From a virus, in IMG/VR virus record IMGVR_UViG_3300050015_000656, positions 43,775 through 107,774 of that record: a stretch of DNA of 64,000 nt. One strand, 5' to 3'. Below are positions 44,883-53,978 of this stretch, piece after piece. Under the pieces are notes generated by a model. It had not been told where the DNA came from and searched no databases. It saw only the letters and a list, made by a program, of their open reading frames with translations. The position numbers and the translations under genes are program-made. Every line of letters starts with the position of its first letter. The first letter of the stretch is position 1.

Positions 44883-45794
44883 TTATTTCTGCTTGTTTAC
44901 GGCTTCAATAATCTTGTTTATGTCAAACAGGTTGACAGTATCATATGGGAAAGCCTGGATTTGCCCACTAATATCGAATTGCTCCAAGTATGAGAACTTG
45001 TTAAGTTCATTTATATACTGTGCATTTGGAAGTACATTTATATGTTCCGGATAACCAAAAACTTCCGGCTTATTACCAATCCAAACAACGGTTGATTGCA
45101 GGTCGAGAGCTGCAGCGACATGTTGGCTGAAACTATCTATGAAAAGTCTCTTTGTACTCAAAGGAAACACCGCATATAATTCTCTATATGGCAAGTTAAG
45201 CATTTCTACTCCTTGTAAAACAGGTTGCTCTGGGGACTTAATATGAAGTATACGGTAAGATTTACTGAAATAATTCACGAGTTTCTGTGCAATCTCAACT
45301 GGCATATCCCTAAACCAAGATTTCTTTGAGTATTGCCCCGTAGGACTGCCACCATGCGTTTGTAATAACATGATTGGTCTGTTATCAGGTTTAATCTTAT
45401 CTCTCGCTATTTCGAGTTCTCTGGGGTTTATATAGATTTTTGGTTTATAACCATCATAAGGAATTTTATACATATCACACCAACTTTGAGTCAAATGTTT
45501 TCTCTGTAGGATATGGTCTTCGGTGTGATAAACCTCTTGTCTGAATATTTTTGTTGTCGGTCTAATGAAATCTGCGAAAAAATATTGCATCTGACCAAAG
45601 GTATAAAATCTGAATACATCTGGGTTGTAAAAGAACGGACCATCCCAAGCAGTTACAACAATTATTTTATAATCAGGGTATGCCTTTTTAATTGCACGAA
45701 TAACTGCAACACTCATAACTTGCTTACCATGACCACCTTCCGTATGAAAAATTATATATTTATCATCGTCTCTTATTTTATCATCTGTTACCAT
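44883..45794 (-). CDS. GT9-like (heptosyltransferase-type) glycosyltransferase
   Basis: 303 residues, GT-B fold. The N-domain opens with YIIFHTEGGHGKQVMSVAVI (the GxGxx nucleotide-binding start of GT9) and YKIIVVTAWDGP. The C-domain has RPIMLLQTHGGS and the family's late signature FIDSFSQHVAAALDLQSTVV with WIGNKPEVFGY. These enzymes use nucleotide-activated sugars. Being inside the fibre cluster, it may glycosylate fibre proteins (Thr-rich tracts) or change host surface sugars. A GIY-YIG gene lies 24 nt upstream. Confidence 0.75.
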   Translation of the reverse strand: MVTDDKIRDDDKYIIFHTEGGHGKQVMSVAVIRAIKKAYPDYKIIVVTAWDGPFFYNPDVFRFYTFGQMQYFFADFIRPTTKIFRQEVYHTEDHILQRKHLTQSWCDMYKIPYDGYKPKIYINPRELEIARDKIKPDNRPIMLLQTHGGSPTGQYSKKSWFRDMPVEIAQKLVNYFSKSYRILHIKSPEQPVLQGVEMLNLPYRELYAVFPLSTKRLFIDSFSQHVAAALDLQSTVVWIGNKPEVFGYPEHINVLPNAQYINELNKFSYLEQFDISGQIQAFPYDTVNLFDINKIIEAVNKQK

Positions 45795-45818
45795 AATTTT
45801 GAATTTTTATATTAATTA

Positions 45819-46526
45819 TTATTTATATTCCCAACAAAAACCACCAGCGTGCTTTCTCTCTTTTTTTAAGCAATGATTTATATTTGGTTGAAAAATGCTT
45901 GTTATTGCCGATGCTTCCTTTTGACTTTTATATTCTTTAATAAAATCACCACTTTTAGATAATTGTATTATTGGTATGTTGTCTTTTTTTGTTTCTTTAA
46001 ACACAAACGAATTTGCTTTTTCTTCGGACGAAAATAAATACGTGCTCCTATATGATTTTTTTCCTCTTTGGTCGATTACTTTTGAAATTATATCAGCACT
46101 AACACCATATGTATTTGCAACTTCATTAACAGAATCATATCTTTTTAAAAATTTACCTTCTTCGGAATATTGATAAACAGGTTTTAAGTAAGTACAACCA
46201 CCATCACCACCATCAGTTAAATTTGTCAATTTAATTCCCTCATTTCTGTACTTTTGTATGTAATATCTTTCTAATCTTTCATGCTCACATATCTTCAATT
46301 TATTATTGTATTCGTGCTCACATTCATCAAGTATTTTAATTTCCGGTTTTAATCCTAATGCAAGTATTTTATTAATGACATTATCTTTATGTGTGTTCTT
46401 TTCTCTTTTCTTACCATTCGTATTTAAATGCTCATGAAATCTTTTATTTAAGTCATTAGCAAATCCAACATAAAAAATACTGTCATTTCTTGGGTCAATC
46501 AATCCGTAAATGTAAACAACTGCCAT
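45819..46526 (-). CDS. GIY-YIG homing endonuclease with NUMOD-type motifs
   Basis: 235 residues. The nuclease domain (about 1-95) has VVYIYGLIDPRNDSIFYVGF, then NDLNKRFHEHLN and CEHERLERYYIQKY, giving Tyr, Arg, His and Glu of the GIY-YIG site. The C-terminal half has two NUMOD-like DNA-binding segments, PVYQYSEEGKFLKRYDSVNE and PIIQLSKSGDFIKEYKSQKE. Two such modules are usual in phage nucleases of this family. A GTATTTATA motif and a terminator lie upstream. Confidence 0.85.
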   Translation of the reverse strand: MAVVYIYGLIDPRNDSIFYVGFANDLNKRFHEHLNTNGKKREKNTHKDNVINKILALGLKPEIKILDECEHEYNNKLKICEHERLERYYIQKYRNEGIKLTNLTDGGDGGCTYLKPVYQYSEEGKFLKRYDSVNEVANTYGVSADIISKVIDQRGKKSYRSTYLFSSEEKANSFVFKETKKDNIPIIQLSKSGDFIKEYKSQKEASAITSIFQPNINHCLKKERKHAGGFCWEYK

Positions 46527-46549
46527 ATTATAATTTTTTATACTTTTTT

Positions 46550-46557
46550 ATAAATAC
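46550..46557 (-). promoter_or_regulatory. GTATTTATA motif
   Basis: Minus-strand CGTATTTATAAAAAAG, 23 nt before the start at 46526, directly after the terminator. Confidence 0.5.
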
Positions 46558-46594
46558 GAGAAAAAATCAGAAAATCTATATTTATATAAAAAAA

Positions 46595-46620
46595 AATGGA
46601 GAAAATTTCTTCTCTCCATT
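46595..46620 (-). terminator. Rho-independent terminator
   Basis: Minus strand: AATGGAGA-10 nt-TCTCCATT then a run of T. It closes the large fibre gene 46645-51231. Confidence 0.8.
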
Positions 46621-46644
46621 TTTTGATATCGTAATTAACTATTA

Positions 46645-49600
46645 TTAGTTAACGAAAGCCAAACTGTACCATGCTGTTGATGCTGTGTCATACATTAATT
46701 CAAGTGCACCAAAGTCAGTATTAATCAATCCAGTTGCTGAACCATCGATGTTATGACCGCCACCATTAACCGTGATATTGTTTACTAAGGCATTACCACT
46801 TATGTCTTTGATTTTGAATGCCTGTCCATTGATTGGTGTAGCAGGTAATGTAATTGTTGTTCCAGAAGTAGGATTAACCAACTGTACATATGTACTACCT
46901 GTTGTCAACGTTGTTGAAACTGCAACAGTTGTCTTAGCATAAATGTTGTTCTTGTCACCAAGACTTGAACCTACAACAGTTTTAATTTCACCGGAAGTAT
47001 TTCTTACAAGTACTGAATCACTTATAGTACCAGCATTTGGTATAGTAGCTAAACATGTTATACCACAAATTATAACATTTGTTGGATTTACTACTATACT
47101 ATTTGTAGTGAAGCCATCAGTAGTTTTTATTTCTCCACATGAACTAAGTGCAGTAATATTTGTAACAGCATTAACATATTTTCCAATCATTTCAGCTTTA
47201 CAAGTACCTGCATTTAAACATAAACTTGCAGAATAATCATTATTACATTTATATACACGAGAATAAACCGTATAACTATTAGGGTCAACACTCGTAAATG
47301 CTCTACAAGTTACAGAATTATCACCAATAAATAAGCTACTTGATGTAGATGTAATATTAGTATTTCCAGTTAAAGCACCACCAAGACTAACTATGCTACC
47401 TGCTTTGGTTAAACCGTTATTTGCAGTTATTGTTGTTAATCCTGTTAATGTAGCAACACTAAGTGTTCTAACTTCACCGCCTGTATTTCTTACAAGAAGA
47501 ACATCAGAAGTTGCACCTGCTGTAGGCACAACACCAAGAGTTAATTTACCATTAATTGTTAATCCAGATGTACTGAAATCACCTTTAATAAGTGCATTAG
47601 TACCAGTACCAATATAAAGTTGATTTGAACCAGCAGTTACTGCAGCACCAGCACCCTTACCAAGAATTATGTTATTACAGCCAGCCGAGATATTCAAACC
47701 AGCAGCACAACCAATTGCAATGTTATCATTACCACTCGAAATATTCGCCAATGCATTTTGACCAATACCTAAGTTATTACTACCTGTAGTTACTATAGCA
47801 CCACCCATAAGTGCTTGACAACCAATACCAATATTAAAAGCACCTGTACTAAGACAACTCATTATCTGTGTACCAATACCGATGTTTTGGCAACCAGTCA
47901 TTAAACTACTACCAAGTGCCAATACACTTCTACCAATAGCAATGTTACCACTTGCAGTTGGCTGTGCATAATATAGTGTTGAAAAACCAATAGCAAGGTT
48001 ACATGTACCACCACCAGAAGCAGGACCTGCAGCATAACCAATCCATGTGTTAGCATTACTTAATGTACTACCAGCAATTTTTAATATTGTTGAACCACTC
48101 TGCTGATAACCAGCTTGAGTATTCAATTGTGCACCACCACAAACGTTAAGAGTAAATGCACCTGTTATACTTGTTGTACCTGTTAAAGCACCACCAAGTT
48201 TAACATTTGTTCCTTGTTTTGTTAAACCGTTATTTGCAGTTTGAATACCGCTTGTAGTAGTTTTACCAGTTACATAACCTGCGTCAACAAGTGAACGTGC
48301 TGTAAAACCTGCACAATAATTACCAGTATATTGAATACCAACCTGAGTAATACGTGAGTCTGTTATTACCAATGTTGGACTACCTACTCCAGATAATGTA
48401 AGTGTTGTTGCACCTGTTATTGTACCACCAAGTTTAACTTGTTGAGCTGCTCTTGTTAAACCATTTGTTGCTCCAGTTATAGCATTTGTTGCAGTTATTA
48501 AATCTGAACAAGCAACCACAAGACATTCACCTGCGTTATATCCAACAGGAATTGCGGGAACTGCACCACAGTTTGCAGCACAAATACTAATAACACCCGC
48601 AGAATAACTTAAAGCAGTACCTGCAAGGTTAGGGTCAACACATAATCCAGTACCTGCTGTAGATAAACCACAACCTGTAGAACCACCGTTTCCTAAGTTA
48701 ACACAAACTGTATGTACTCCACCAACCATTGAAATCGCAATACCTGCTCCTGCTTGAACATCAATGTTCGTTGCAAATAATGAGAAAGTTAATGAAGTTA
48801 CACCTACTGTTATTGGGTTAAGTGTTGTTAATGCCCAAAGAGTATTATTTTGTGTTGAACCTGACGTTACCGGGATTAAGTTACCATTAGAAACTTCACC
48901 TGAAGGTGTTCCATCATAGTCAGTTGCACGTGTCCAAGTACTTGTTGAGGCACTATATATACCATTGGTTGAACCAGATGCTTGATTTTTAACAAGAATT
49001 CTGTCTCCAGTTACTGTTAAAACACCATCAATTGTTTGGTTACCGCTTAAAGTTATTGGACCTGTAGTTGCCAATCTTACTGCTCCGTGAACGTTAAGTC
49101 CAGTAGCAATACTGTCAACATATTGTTTATCAACCAAAGAACGATTTGTATAGTTCAAACTATAATCAGATACATACACAATACCTGTTTGTGCAGCACC
49201 TGCTCTATTATCGAAAATATTAAATCCTGAAGAACCATTAAAGTCAGCTAAGATACCAATAGCATTTGTTGTACCATTACCAATAGCACCACTACCAGAT
49301 TCTGATTTGAACATTACTGTACCATTGCTTTGTCCAACAATAATTAAATCAGTTTCACCCGATGTTGCAAGTCTTAAGCCACAAAATCTTCCTAATGTCA
49401 ATGTACGATTACCATTATCAGATTCAATAATAGTATTTGCAACTAAAGCACCACCAAGGCAAACTTTTTGTCCTGTTGTACCAATACCATTTGTTGCTCC
49501 GGTTAATCCACCAAGAGACGTAACTGATGTTGTACCAAGTACACCTGTTGAGGTATTAACACAAACTAAATTATTTGCACAACCAATAAGATTCTTTAAT

Positions 49601-51231
49601 GCTACGGATGAACCACCTAAGTTTACACCACCAGTTGCACCACTAATATTTATTTGATTTACGTTTTCACCTAAAACGAATGCACCTGTGATGCAAGTAT
49701 TTCCTGTTAATGCACCACCAAGAACAACTCTATTTCCAACCTTAGTTAAGCCATTATTTGCTAAAGATATGCCAGTACCACCTGTGATTAAATATTTAAC
49801 CCAAGAAACATCTGGAATTGATTGTTCGGTTTGTGCAATGTATTGACAGAATGGTTGAGTATACTCAAGACCGTGGAAAAGTAATCCACATTCTGTTGCA
49901 ACTGCAATTTTATCTTGAGATACTGATACTGATGTTAAACATCCGCTTGGTAATGCCTTTGAACTCAATACCACTGAACAGTTTCCTGGACACATTTTAA
50001 TGCCAAGTGCTTCACCAACACCATCGATAAGATTCAGTTGTTTTGTATTAATATCAATTGTTGTTGCACCAGTTAATGTACCACCAAGTCTTATATTGTT
50101 ACCTGCTTTTGTCAAACCGTTGTTTGCACTTATTGCAGTTGCACCAGTTATAGTTGCAACGCTTAAACATTTAACTCGTTTGTCAGTTGAATTCCAAACT
50201 AATACTGAATCTGATGTTGTACCACCAGTTGGAGTTGTGAAAAGTTTAACACCACCAGTAAGTGAAACAGTACCAGCATTAAGTGAAACAACATTAGTAG
50301 CACCATCAACACAAGCCAATGCTCCACCTGCTGATACTAAACCGATTCCATCTGTTGTTCCATCGATATACATTAATCCACTATTACATACTGACATAGA
50401 AATTTGATGTCCAGCAATATCAATACCATCGCTTACACATGCATATAATGATAAATTATTATTAGTAAATTTATAACATGCATTCGTATCTTCAAAACAT
50501 AGTGAGTTACCTGCTAATCCAATTGTTGTAGTACCAGTTAATGTACCACCAAGTTTAACATTTGTACCTTGCTTTGTTAAACCATTATTCGCAGTTTGAA
50601 TACCAGAAGTAGTAGTTTTACCTGTTACCCAAGCAGCATCTGGAATTGAACGTGCTATAAAGCATGTGCTATAATCATTACCATACAATAAAGCATTTGT
50701 ACCTAACAATGTTGTTCTGCAACAGCCATTACAATTATAAAATTCTGAAAAAACACCATTATTTAATTGTGCGCAAACAATAACAGCACTATGACCCATA
50801 CAACTATTTGCTGCAGCTACAACCATGTTACATGAACTTTCAGCAGGAGCACAACTTGTACCGACATATAATTTAGTTCCACTTGCTGTTGAGCAAGTGC
50901 CGTTTCCTGCCATAAAATATCTTAAAGCAACATCTGCAGGAATAGCAACGCAAGTATTGCCAGTTAAAATACCACCAAGTTTTACTTGTTGTGCTTGTTT
51001 TGTCAAACCGTTGGTTGCACCAGTTATTGCTGACCCTAATACACAAGCAGTTTTACCTGTTACATAAGCTGCATCAGCTAATGAACGTGCAGTAAACGTT
51101 GAACTTTGGTCTGAGGTATAACAGATTGTACCAACAGATGCAATCTTCGTATCACCCGATAATGTTAATGGAGTGCCATCTGTTTGCTCAAACTTAGCAC
51201 AACTTAGATTTAATTTTGTTGAAAATGCCAT
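46645..51231 (-). CDS. Long modular tail fibre (1528 residues)
   Basis: Starts with the shared anchor TKLNLSCAKFEQTDGTPLTL. The body alternates about eight shaft repeats (NGLTKQAQQVKLGGILTGNT type) with beta regions. Around residue 715-800 it has the module GDRILVKNQASGSTNGIYSA and TRATDYDG common in phage tail fibres. About 1080-1220 carries YadA-like repeats (NIGIGTQIMSCLSTGAF). The C-terminus (about 1450-1528), with INGQAFKIKDISGNALVN and LINTDFGALELMYD, is nearly shared with 51298-52053. Likely the long side fibre. A variant promoter motif lies at 51255-51262. Confidence 0.75.
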   Translation of the reverse strand: MAFSTKLNLSCAKFEQTDGTPLTLSGDTKIASVGTICYTSDQSSTFTARSLADAAYVTGKTACVLGSAITGATNGLTKQAQQVKLGGILTGNTCVAIPADVALRYFMAGNGTCSTASGTKLYVGTSCAPAESSCNMVVAAANSCMGHSAVIVCAQLNNGVFSEFYNCNGCCRTTLLGTNALLYGNDYSTCFIARSIPDAAWVTGKTTTSGIQTANNGLTKQGTNVKLGGTLTGTTTIGLAGNSLCFEDTNACYKFTNNNLSLYACVSDGIDIAGHQISMSVCNSGLMYIDGTTDGIGLVSAGGALACVDGATNVVSLNAGTVSLTGGVKLFTTPTGGTTSDSVLVWNSTDKRVKCLSVATITGATAISANNGLTKAGNNIRLGGTLTGATTIDINTKQLNLIDGVGEALGIKMCPGNCSVVLSSKALPSGCLTSVSVSQDKIAVATECGLLFHGLEYTQPFCQYIAQTEQSIPDVSWVKYLITGGTGISLANNGLTKVGNRVVLGGALTGNTCITGAFVLGENVNQINISGATGGVNLGGSSVALKNLIGCANNLVCVNTSTGVLGTTSVTSLGGLTGATNGIGTTGQKVCLGGALVANTIIESDNGNRTLTLGRFCGLRLATSGETDLIIVGQSNGTVMFKSESGSGAIGNGTTNAIGILADFNGSSGFNIFDNRAGAAQTGIVYVSDYSLNYTNRSLVDKQYVDSIATGLNVHGAVRLATTGPITLSGNQTIDGVLTVTGDRILVKNQASGSTNGIYSASTSTWTRATDYDGTPSGEVSNGNLIPVTSGSTQNNTLWALTTLNPITVGVTSLTFSLFATNIDVQAGAGIAISMVGGVHTVCVNLGNGGSTGCGLSTAGTGLCVDPNLAGTALSYSAGVISICAANCGAVPAIPVGYNAGECLVVACSDLITATNAITGATNGLTRAAQQVKLGGTITGATTLTLSGVGSPTLVITDSRITQVGIQYTGNYCAGFTARSLVDAGYVTGKTTTSGIQTANNGLTKQGTNVKLGGALTGTTSITGAFTLNVCGGAQLNTQAGYQQSGSTILKIAGSTLSNANTWIGYAAGPASGGGTCNLAIGFSTLYYAQPTASGNIAIGRSVLALGSSLMTGCQNIGIGTQIMSCLSTGAFNIGIGCQALMGGAIVTTGSNNLGIGQNALANISSGNDNIAIGCAAGLNISAGCNNIILGKGAGAAVTAGSNQLYIGTGTNALIKGDFSTSGLTINGKLTLGVVPTAGATSDVLLVRNTGGEVRTLSVATLTGLTTITANNGLTKAGSIVSLGGALTGNTNITSTSSSLFIGDNSVTCRAFTSVDPNSYTVYSRVYKCNNDYSASLCLNAGTCKAEMIGKYVNAVTNITALSSCGEIKTTDGFTTNSIVVNPTNVIICGITCLATIPNAGTISDSVLVRNTSGEIKTVVGSSLGDKNNIYAKTTVAVSTTLTTGSTYVQLVNPTSGTTITLPATPINGQAFKIKDISGNALVNNITVNGGGHNIDGSATGLINTDFGALELMYDTASTAWYSLAFVN

Positions 51232-51254
51232 AATTTCGTATTTTTATGTTATTT

Positions 51255-51262
51255 ATAAATAG
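51255..51262 (-). promoter_or_regulatory. Variant motif CTATTTATA
   Basis: Minus-strand AACTATTTATAAATAAC, 23 nt before the start at 51231; C replaces the usual first G. It could still drive the long fibre. Confidence 0.35.
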
Positions 51263-51297
51263 TTAAAAAGCCGATAAGTCTTTGCATTATGTTAAAT

Positions 51298-52053
51298 TTA
51301 GTTTATGAATGCAGTTGCACTCCAAGAGTTTCCATTATTGACCAAAGTAACTGAGCCAAAGTCTGTATTAACAGTCGCACAATCGGCACAGTTAATGCAT
51401 CTTCCATTACCATTTACAATTATCATACACTCTAATGCATGACCACTAACATCAGTAATTGTAATCCTCTGACATGGTTTTGGTGTTACTGGCAAACAAA
51501 TTGTTGAACCACTCTGAGCACCAATAAAATCATTCGAACAAGTTGCCACATATACAGCAGTAACTGCTTGACAATAAACATTAACCTGATTTGATTTACC
51601 CGTTACATATCCTGCATCAACAATTGAACGTGCAATATAATTCAAACTATAATCACCCGCATAAGTAACACCAATTTGATTTGAAGCAAAACGTGAGTCA
51701 ACAAATGTTAATGTTGAGCCAACCGAGAGCGTAAGTGTAGTACCTGTGATTATTGAACCACCCAATCCAAGACTTTTACCTGAATTATATAGACTTAAAC
51801 CGTTGGTTGCACCTGTGATAGTTCCACCTAATGATTTAAGTACCAAATCACCGTCACCGATACCAGTTTTATACCAATATTCACTACCACCAATGTTAAC
51901 AGTTAAACCAGTATACCTAACACCACCGACACCACCAGTAATATTACTGTTCGCTTGACCTACGCTCGTATATGGTGTAAGGTTGCATAAATATCTGCTA
52001 TCCGTTGGTTTCGGAGCACTTGTGTAAATATTATCACTTAAATTTATTGCCAT
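51298..52053 (-). CDS. Short tail fibre
   Basis: 251 residues. The N-terminal anchor AINLSDNIYTSAPKPTDSRY, followed by the EYWYKTGIGDGDLVLK segment, is shared with 52065 and 53979. One shaft repeat (GATNGLSLYNSGKSLGLGGS) follows, and the C-terminal part (about 170-251) matches the end of the 1528-residue fibre (ITDVSGHALECMIIVNGNG). It joins two module sets seen separately in its neighbours, which points to recombination among fibre genes. No promoter motif directly upstream, so it is probably read with 52065-56974. Confidence 0.65.
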   Translation of the reverse strand: MAINLSDNIYTSAPKPTDSRYLCNLTPYTSVGQANSNITGGVGGVRYTGLTVNIGGSEYWYKTGIGDGDLVLKSLGGTITGATNGLSLYNSGKSLGLGGSIITGTTLTLSVGSTLTFVDSRFASNQIGVTYAGDYSLNYIARSIVDAGYVTGKSNQVNVYCQAVTAVYVATCSNDFIGAQSGSTICLPVTPKPCQRITITDVSGHALECMIIVNGNGRCINCADCATVNTDFGSVTLVNNGNSWSATAFIN

Positions 52054-52064
52054 ATCTGTATTTT

Positions 52065-53966
52065 TTAACTATTTCTAAATTGTATTGGATTTGCATCTGT
52101 TGCAGCATATCCACTCATATAGACTTTATAATTTACACCCGCCCAACATCCCTGTGCCGAAGTAATTGCTATTGGACATTCATCTGGATATTTATCTGAC
52201 GGAGCATTGTTAATTCTACCGTTATCAAGTGCGTTTACAAACCAACAGGTCTTTGATGTTGAGGTTGCAGGTATTGCAAGCCAAGTCCATTCACCACTGC
52301 TACTAAATGTAACTGTAACTGTTCCATTACTATCTGCAACTGGTTTTGCAATACATCCTGTTGTTATAAGAGCATTTGTTACTCCGGGACGACTACCTGC
52401 AGCAAGTTTACCATAATAATATGGATAAATACCTGTTATTGAAGCATTTGATACATTTGAACAACCACTTACTAATGGTGTGTTATAGTTTGTTCCCGAA
52501 CTACCTTTTGGTTGAACGCCACAATCATATCTTGTACAAACACTCCATGTCTGACCGCCTAATAATACACTATATGCAGTTGCTGTTTCAACAGCAGGTG
52601 AACTTGCGCATGCTTGAAATCCCACAGGCATTTGACTGCCTGTAAAACTATATGCATTTGGTAAACCGCTTCTGAATGGAGAAGCACTACAATATTGTGG
52701 AGAAATACTACCTCTACTAAATGTTGCAGTAACACTCAAACTTGCTATTGAGCAACCAACTTCAAATGTGCCAGAAGGACTTAAACCAATGCTTACACTT
52801 GGATTTACCAAAGAAGTCGGAAATAATTCTGGTGCTAAAATCTCTTGAAGTAAGCATAATGCTGTTTTTCCCGTTAAATTATCTCCTGCAGTTACACCAC
52901 CAACTGTTTTTGTTGCGGGGTTAGCAAGATTATAAGTACCACCAGTAGCAACAAGACTTTCTGCAAATTGCTTAGTTATAAGCGAGTTGGCTGAAAGACC
53001 CGGAAGATAACTACCACTATATTGTAAATTAAAACCGCCACCTAAAACTGTATTTCCTGTTAAAGTACCACCTAAAGCCAAACCCGCCATTGTAGCTGTT
53101 AAACCATTTGTGGCATTCACACTAACTGTATGTGTACCGCCAGATTGAACAACTGTTATGCCAGGACCACCCAGAACATCAGAAACGTGATTAAATAATA
53201 CAAAATTTAATGATGTTACACCGACAAATATTGGGTCTGGTGTTGAAAGCACCCATGAACTATTTGCATTTGTGTTTCCACTTAAAACCCACATATATGA
53301 ACCACTCTCCACTTCAGTACCGTCAAAGTCTGTAGTACGACCCCAAATACCTGTTGAGGCACTATATACACCATTTGCAGTATCACCAGTGGTAGAATTG
53401 TTTTGATTTTTAACCAAGACTCTCATGCCAGTGGTTGTCATATACCCATCAATTAACTGATTACCGCTTAAAGTGATGTTGCTTGTTGTTGCCAAACTAA
53501 CCGCTTGTTTTGGTTTTAATCCGGATAGTATTGCATTTGCATAACCTTTATCAATTAAAGAACGGTCAGTATATGATGCACTGTAATCACCTGCATATCT
53601 TAAGGTATATTGTGAAACAGTACCATCAAAGACAGTATTTCCTGTTAATACACCACCTAATATTGCTGTTGTACCACTTTTAACAAGTGTTAAACCATTT
53701 GTTGCACCTGTCAATACGCTTGTGCCACCTAATGATTTGAGCACTAAATCTACGTCAGCCACTCCAATTTTATACCAATATTCTTTATTAACACCACCTG
53801 TCTGAGTACCGTTTATTAATACAGTTAACCCCGGAAATCTTTCGCCCGAAGGTATAAGCATATTAACCTCAGTTGTGCCAGTATATGGAACAGTAATGTT
53901 CAGATATCTACTATCTGCTGGTTTCGGTGCTTGGACCTTAATATTATCACTTAAATTTATTGCCAT
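52065..53966 (-). CDS. Tail fibre of the NLSDNIK family
   Basis: 633 residues. Anchor AINLSDNIKVQAPKPADSRY with EYWYKIGVADVDLVLKSLGG, then the GMRVLVKNQNNSTTGDTANG / TTDFDGTE module (about 190-260), shaft repeats, and a C-terminal domain of about 260 residues shared with 53979 and 55850: FEVGCSIASLSVTATFSRGS, YPYYYGKLAAGSRPGVTNAL, TCWFVNALDNGRINNAPSDK. The shared C-terminal domain is likely the receptor-binding tip or a folding domain used by three fibres. Confidence 0.7.
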   Translation of the reverse strand: MAINLSDNIKVQAPKPADSRYLNITVPYTGTTEVNMLIPSGERFPGLTVLINGTQTGGVNKEYWYKIGVADVDLVLKSLGGTSVLTGATNGLTLVKSGTTAILGGVLTGNTVFDGTVSQYTLRYAGDYSASYTDRSLIDKGYANAILSGLKPKQAVSLATTSNITLSGNQLIDGYMTTTGMRVLVKNQNNSTTGDTANGVYSASTGIWGRTTDFDGTEVESGSYMWVLSGNTNANSSWVLSTPDPIFVGVTSLNFVLFNHVSDVLGGPGITVVQSGGTHTVSVNATNGLTATMAGLALGGTLTGNTVLGGGFNLQYSGSYLPGLSANSLITKQFAESLVATGGTYNLANPATKTVGGVTAGDNLTGKTALCLLQEILAPELFPTSLVNPSVSIGLSPSGTFEVGCSIASLSVTATFSRGSISPQYCSASPFRSGLPNAYSFTGSQMPVGFQACASSPAVETATAYSVLLGGQTWSVCTRYDCGVQPKGSSGTNYNTPLVSGCSNVSNASITGIYPYYYGKLAAGSRPGVTNALITTGCIAKPVADSNGTVTVTFSSSGEWTWLAIPATSTSKTCWFVNALDNGRINNAPSDKYPDECPIAITSAQGCWAGVNYKVYMSGYAATDANPIQFRNS

Positions 53967-53978
53967 ATCTATTGTTTT

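Noticed and set aside
45795-45818. TATAAATA on the minus strand before the GT9-like gene as a T4-type late promoter
   Set aside because: It is a single occurrence in very AT-rich DNA; all other upstream motifs in the window have the reverse-complement form.
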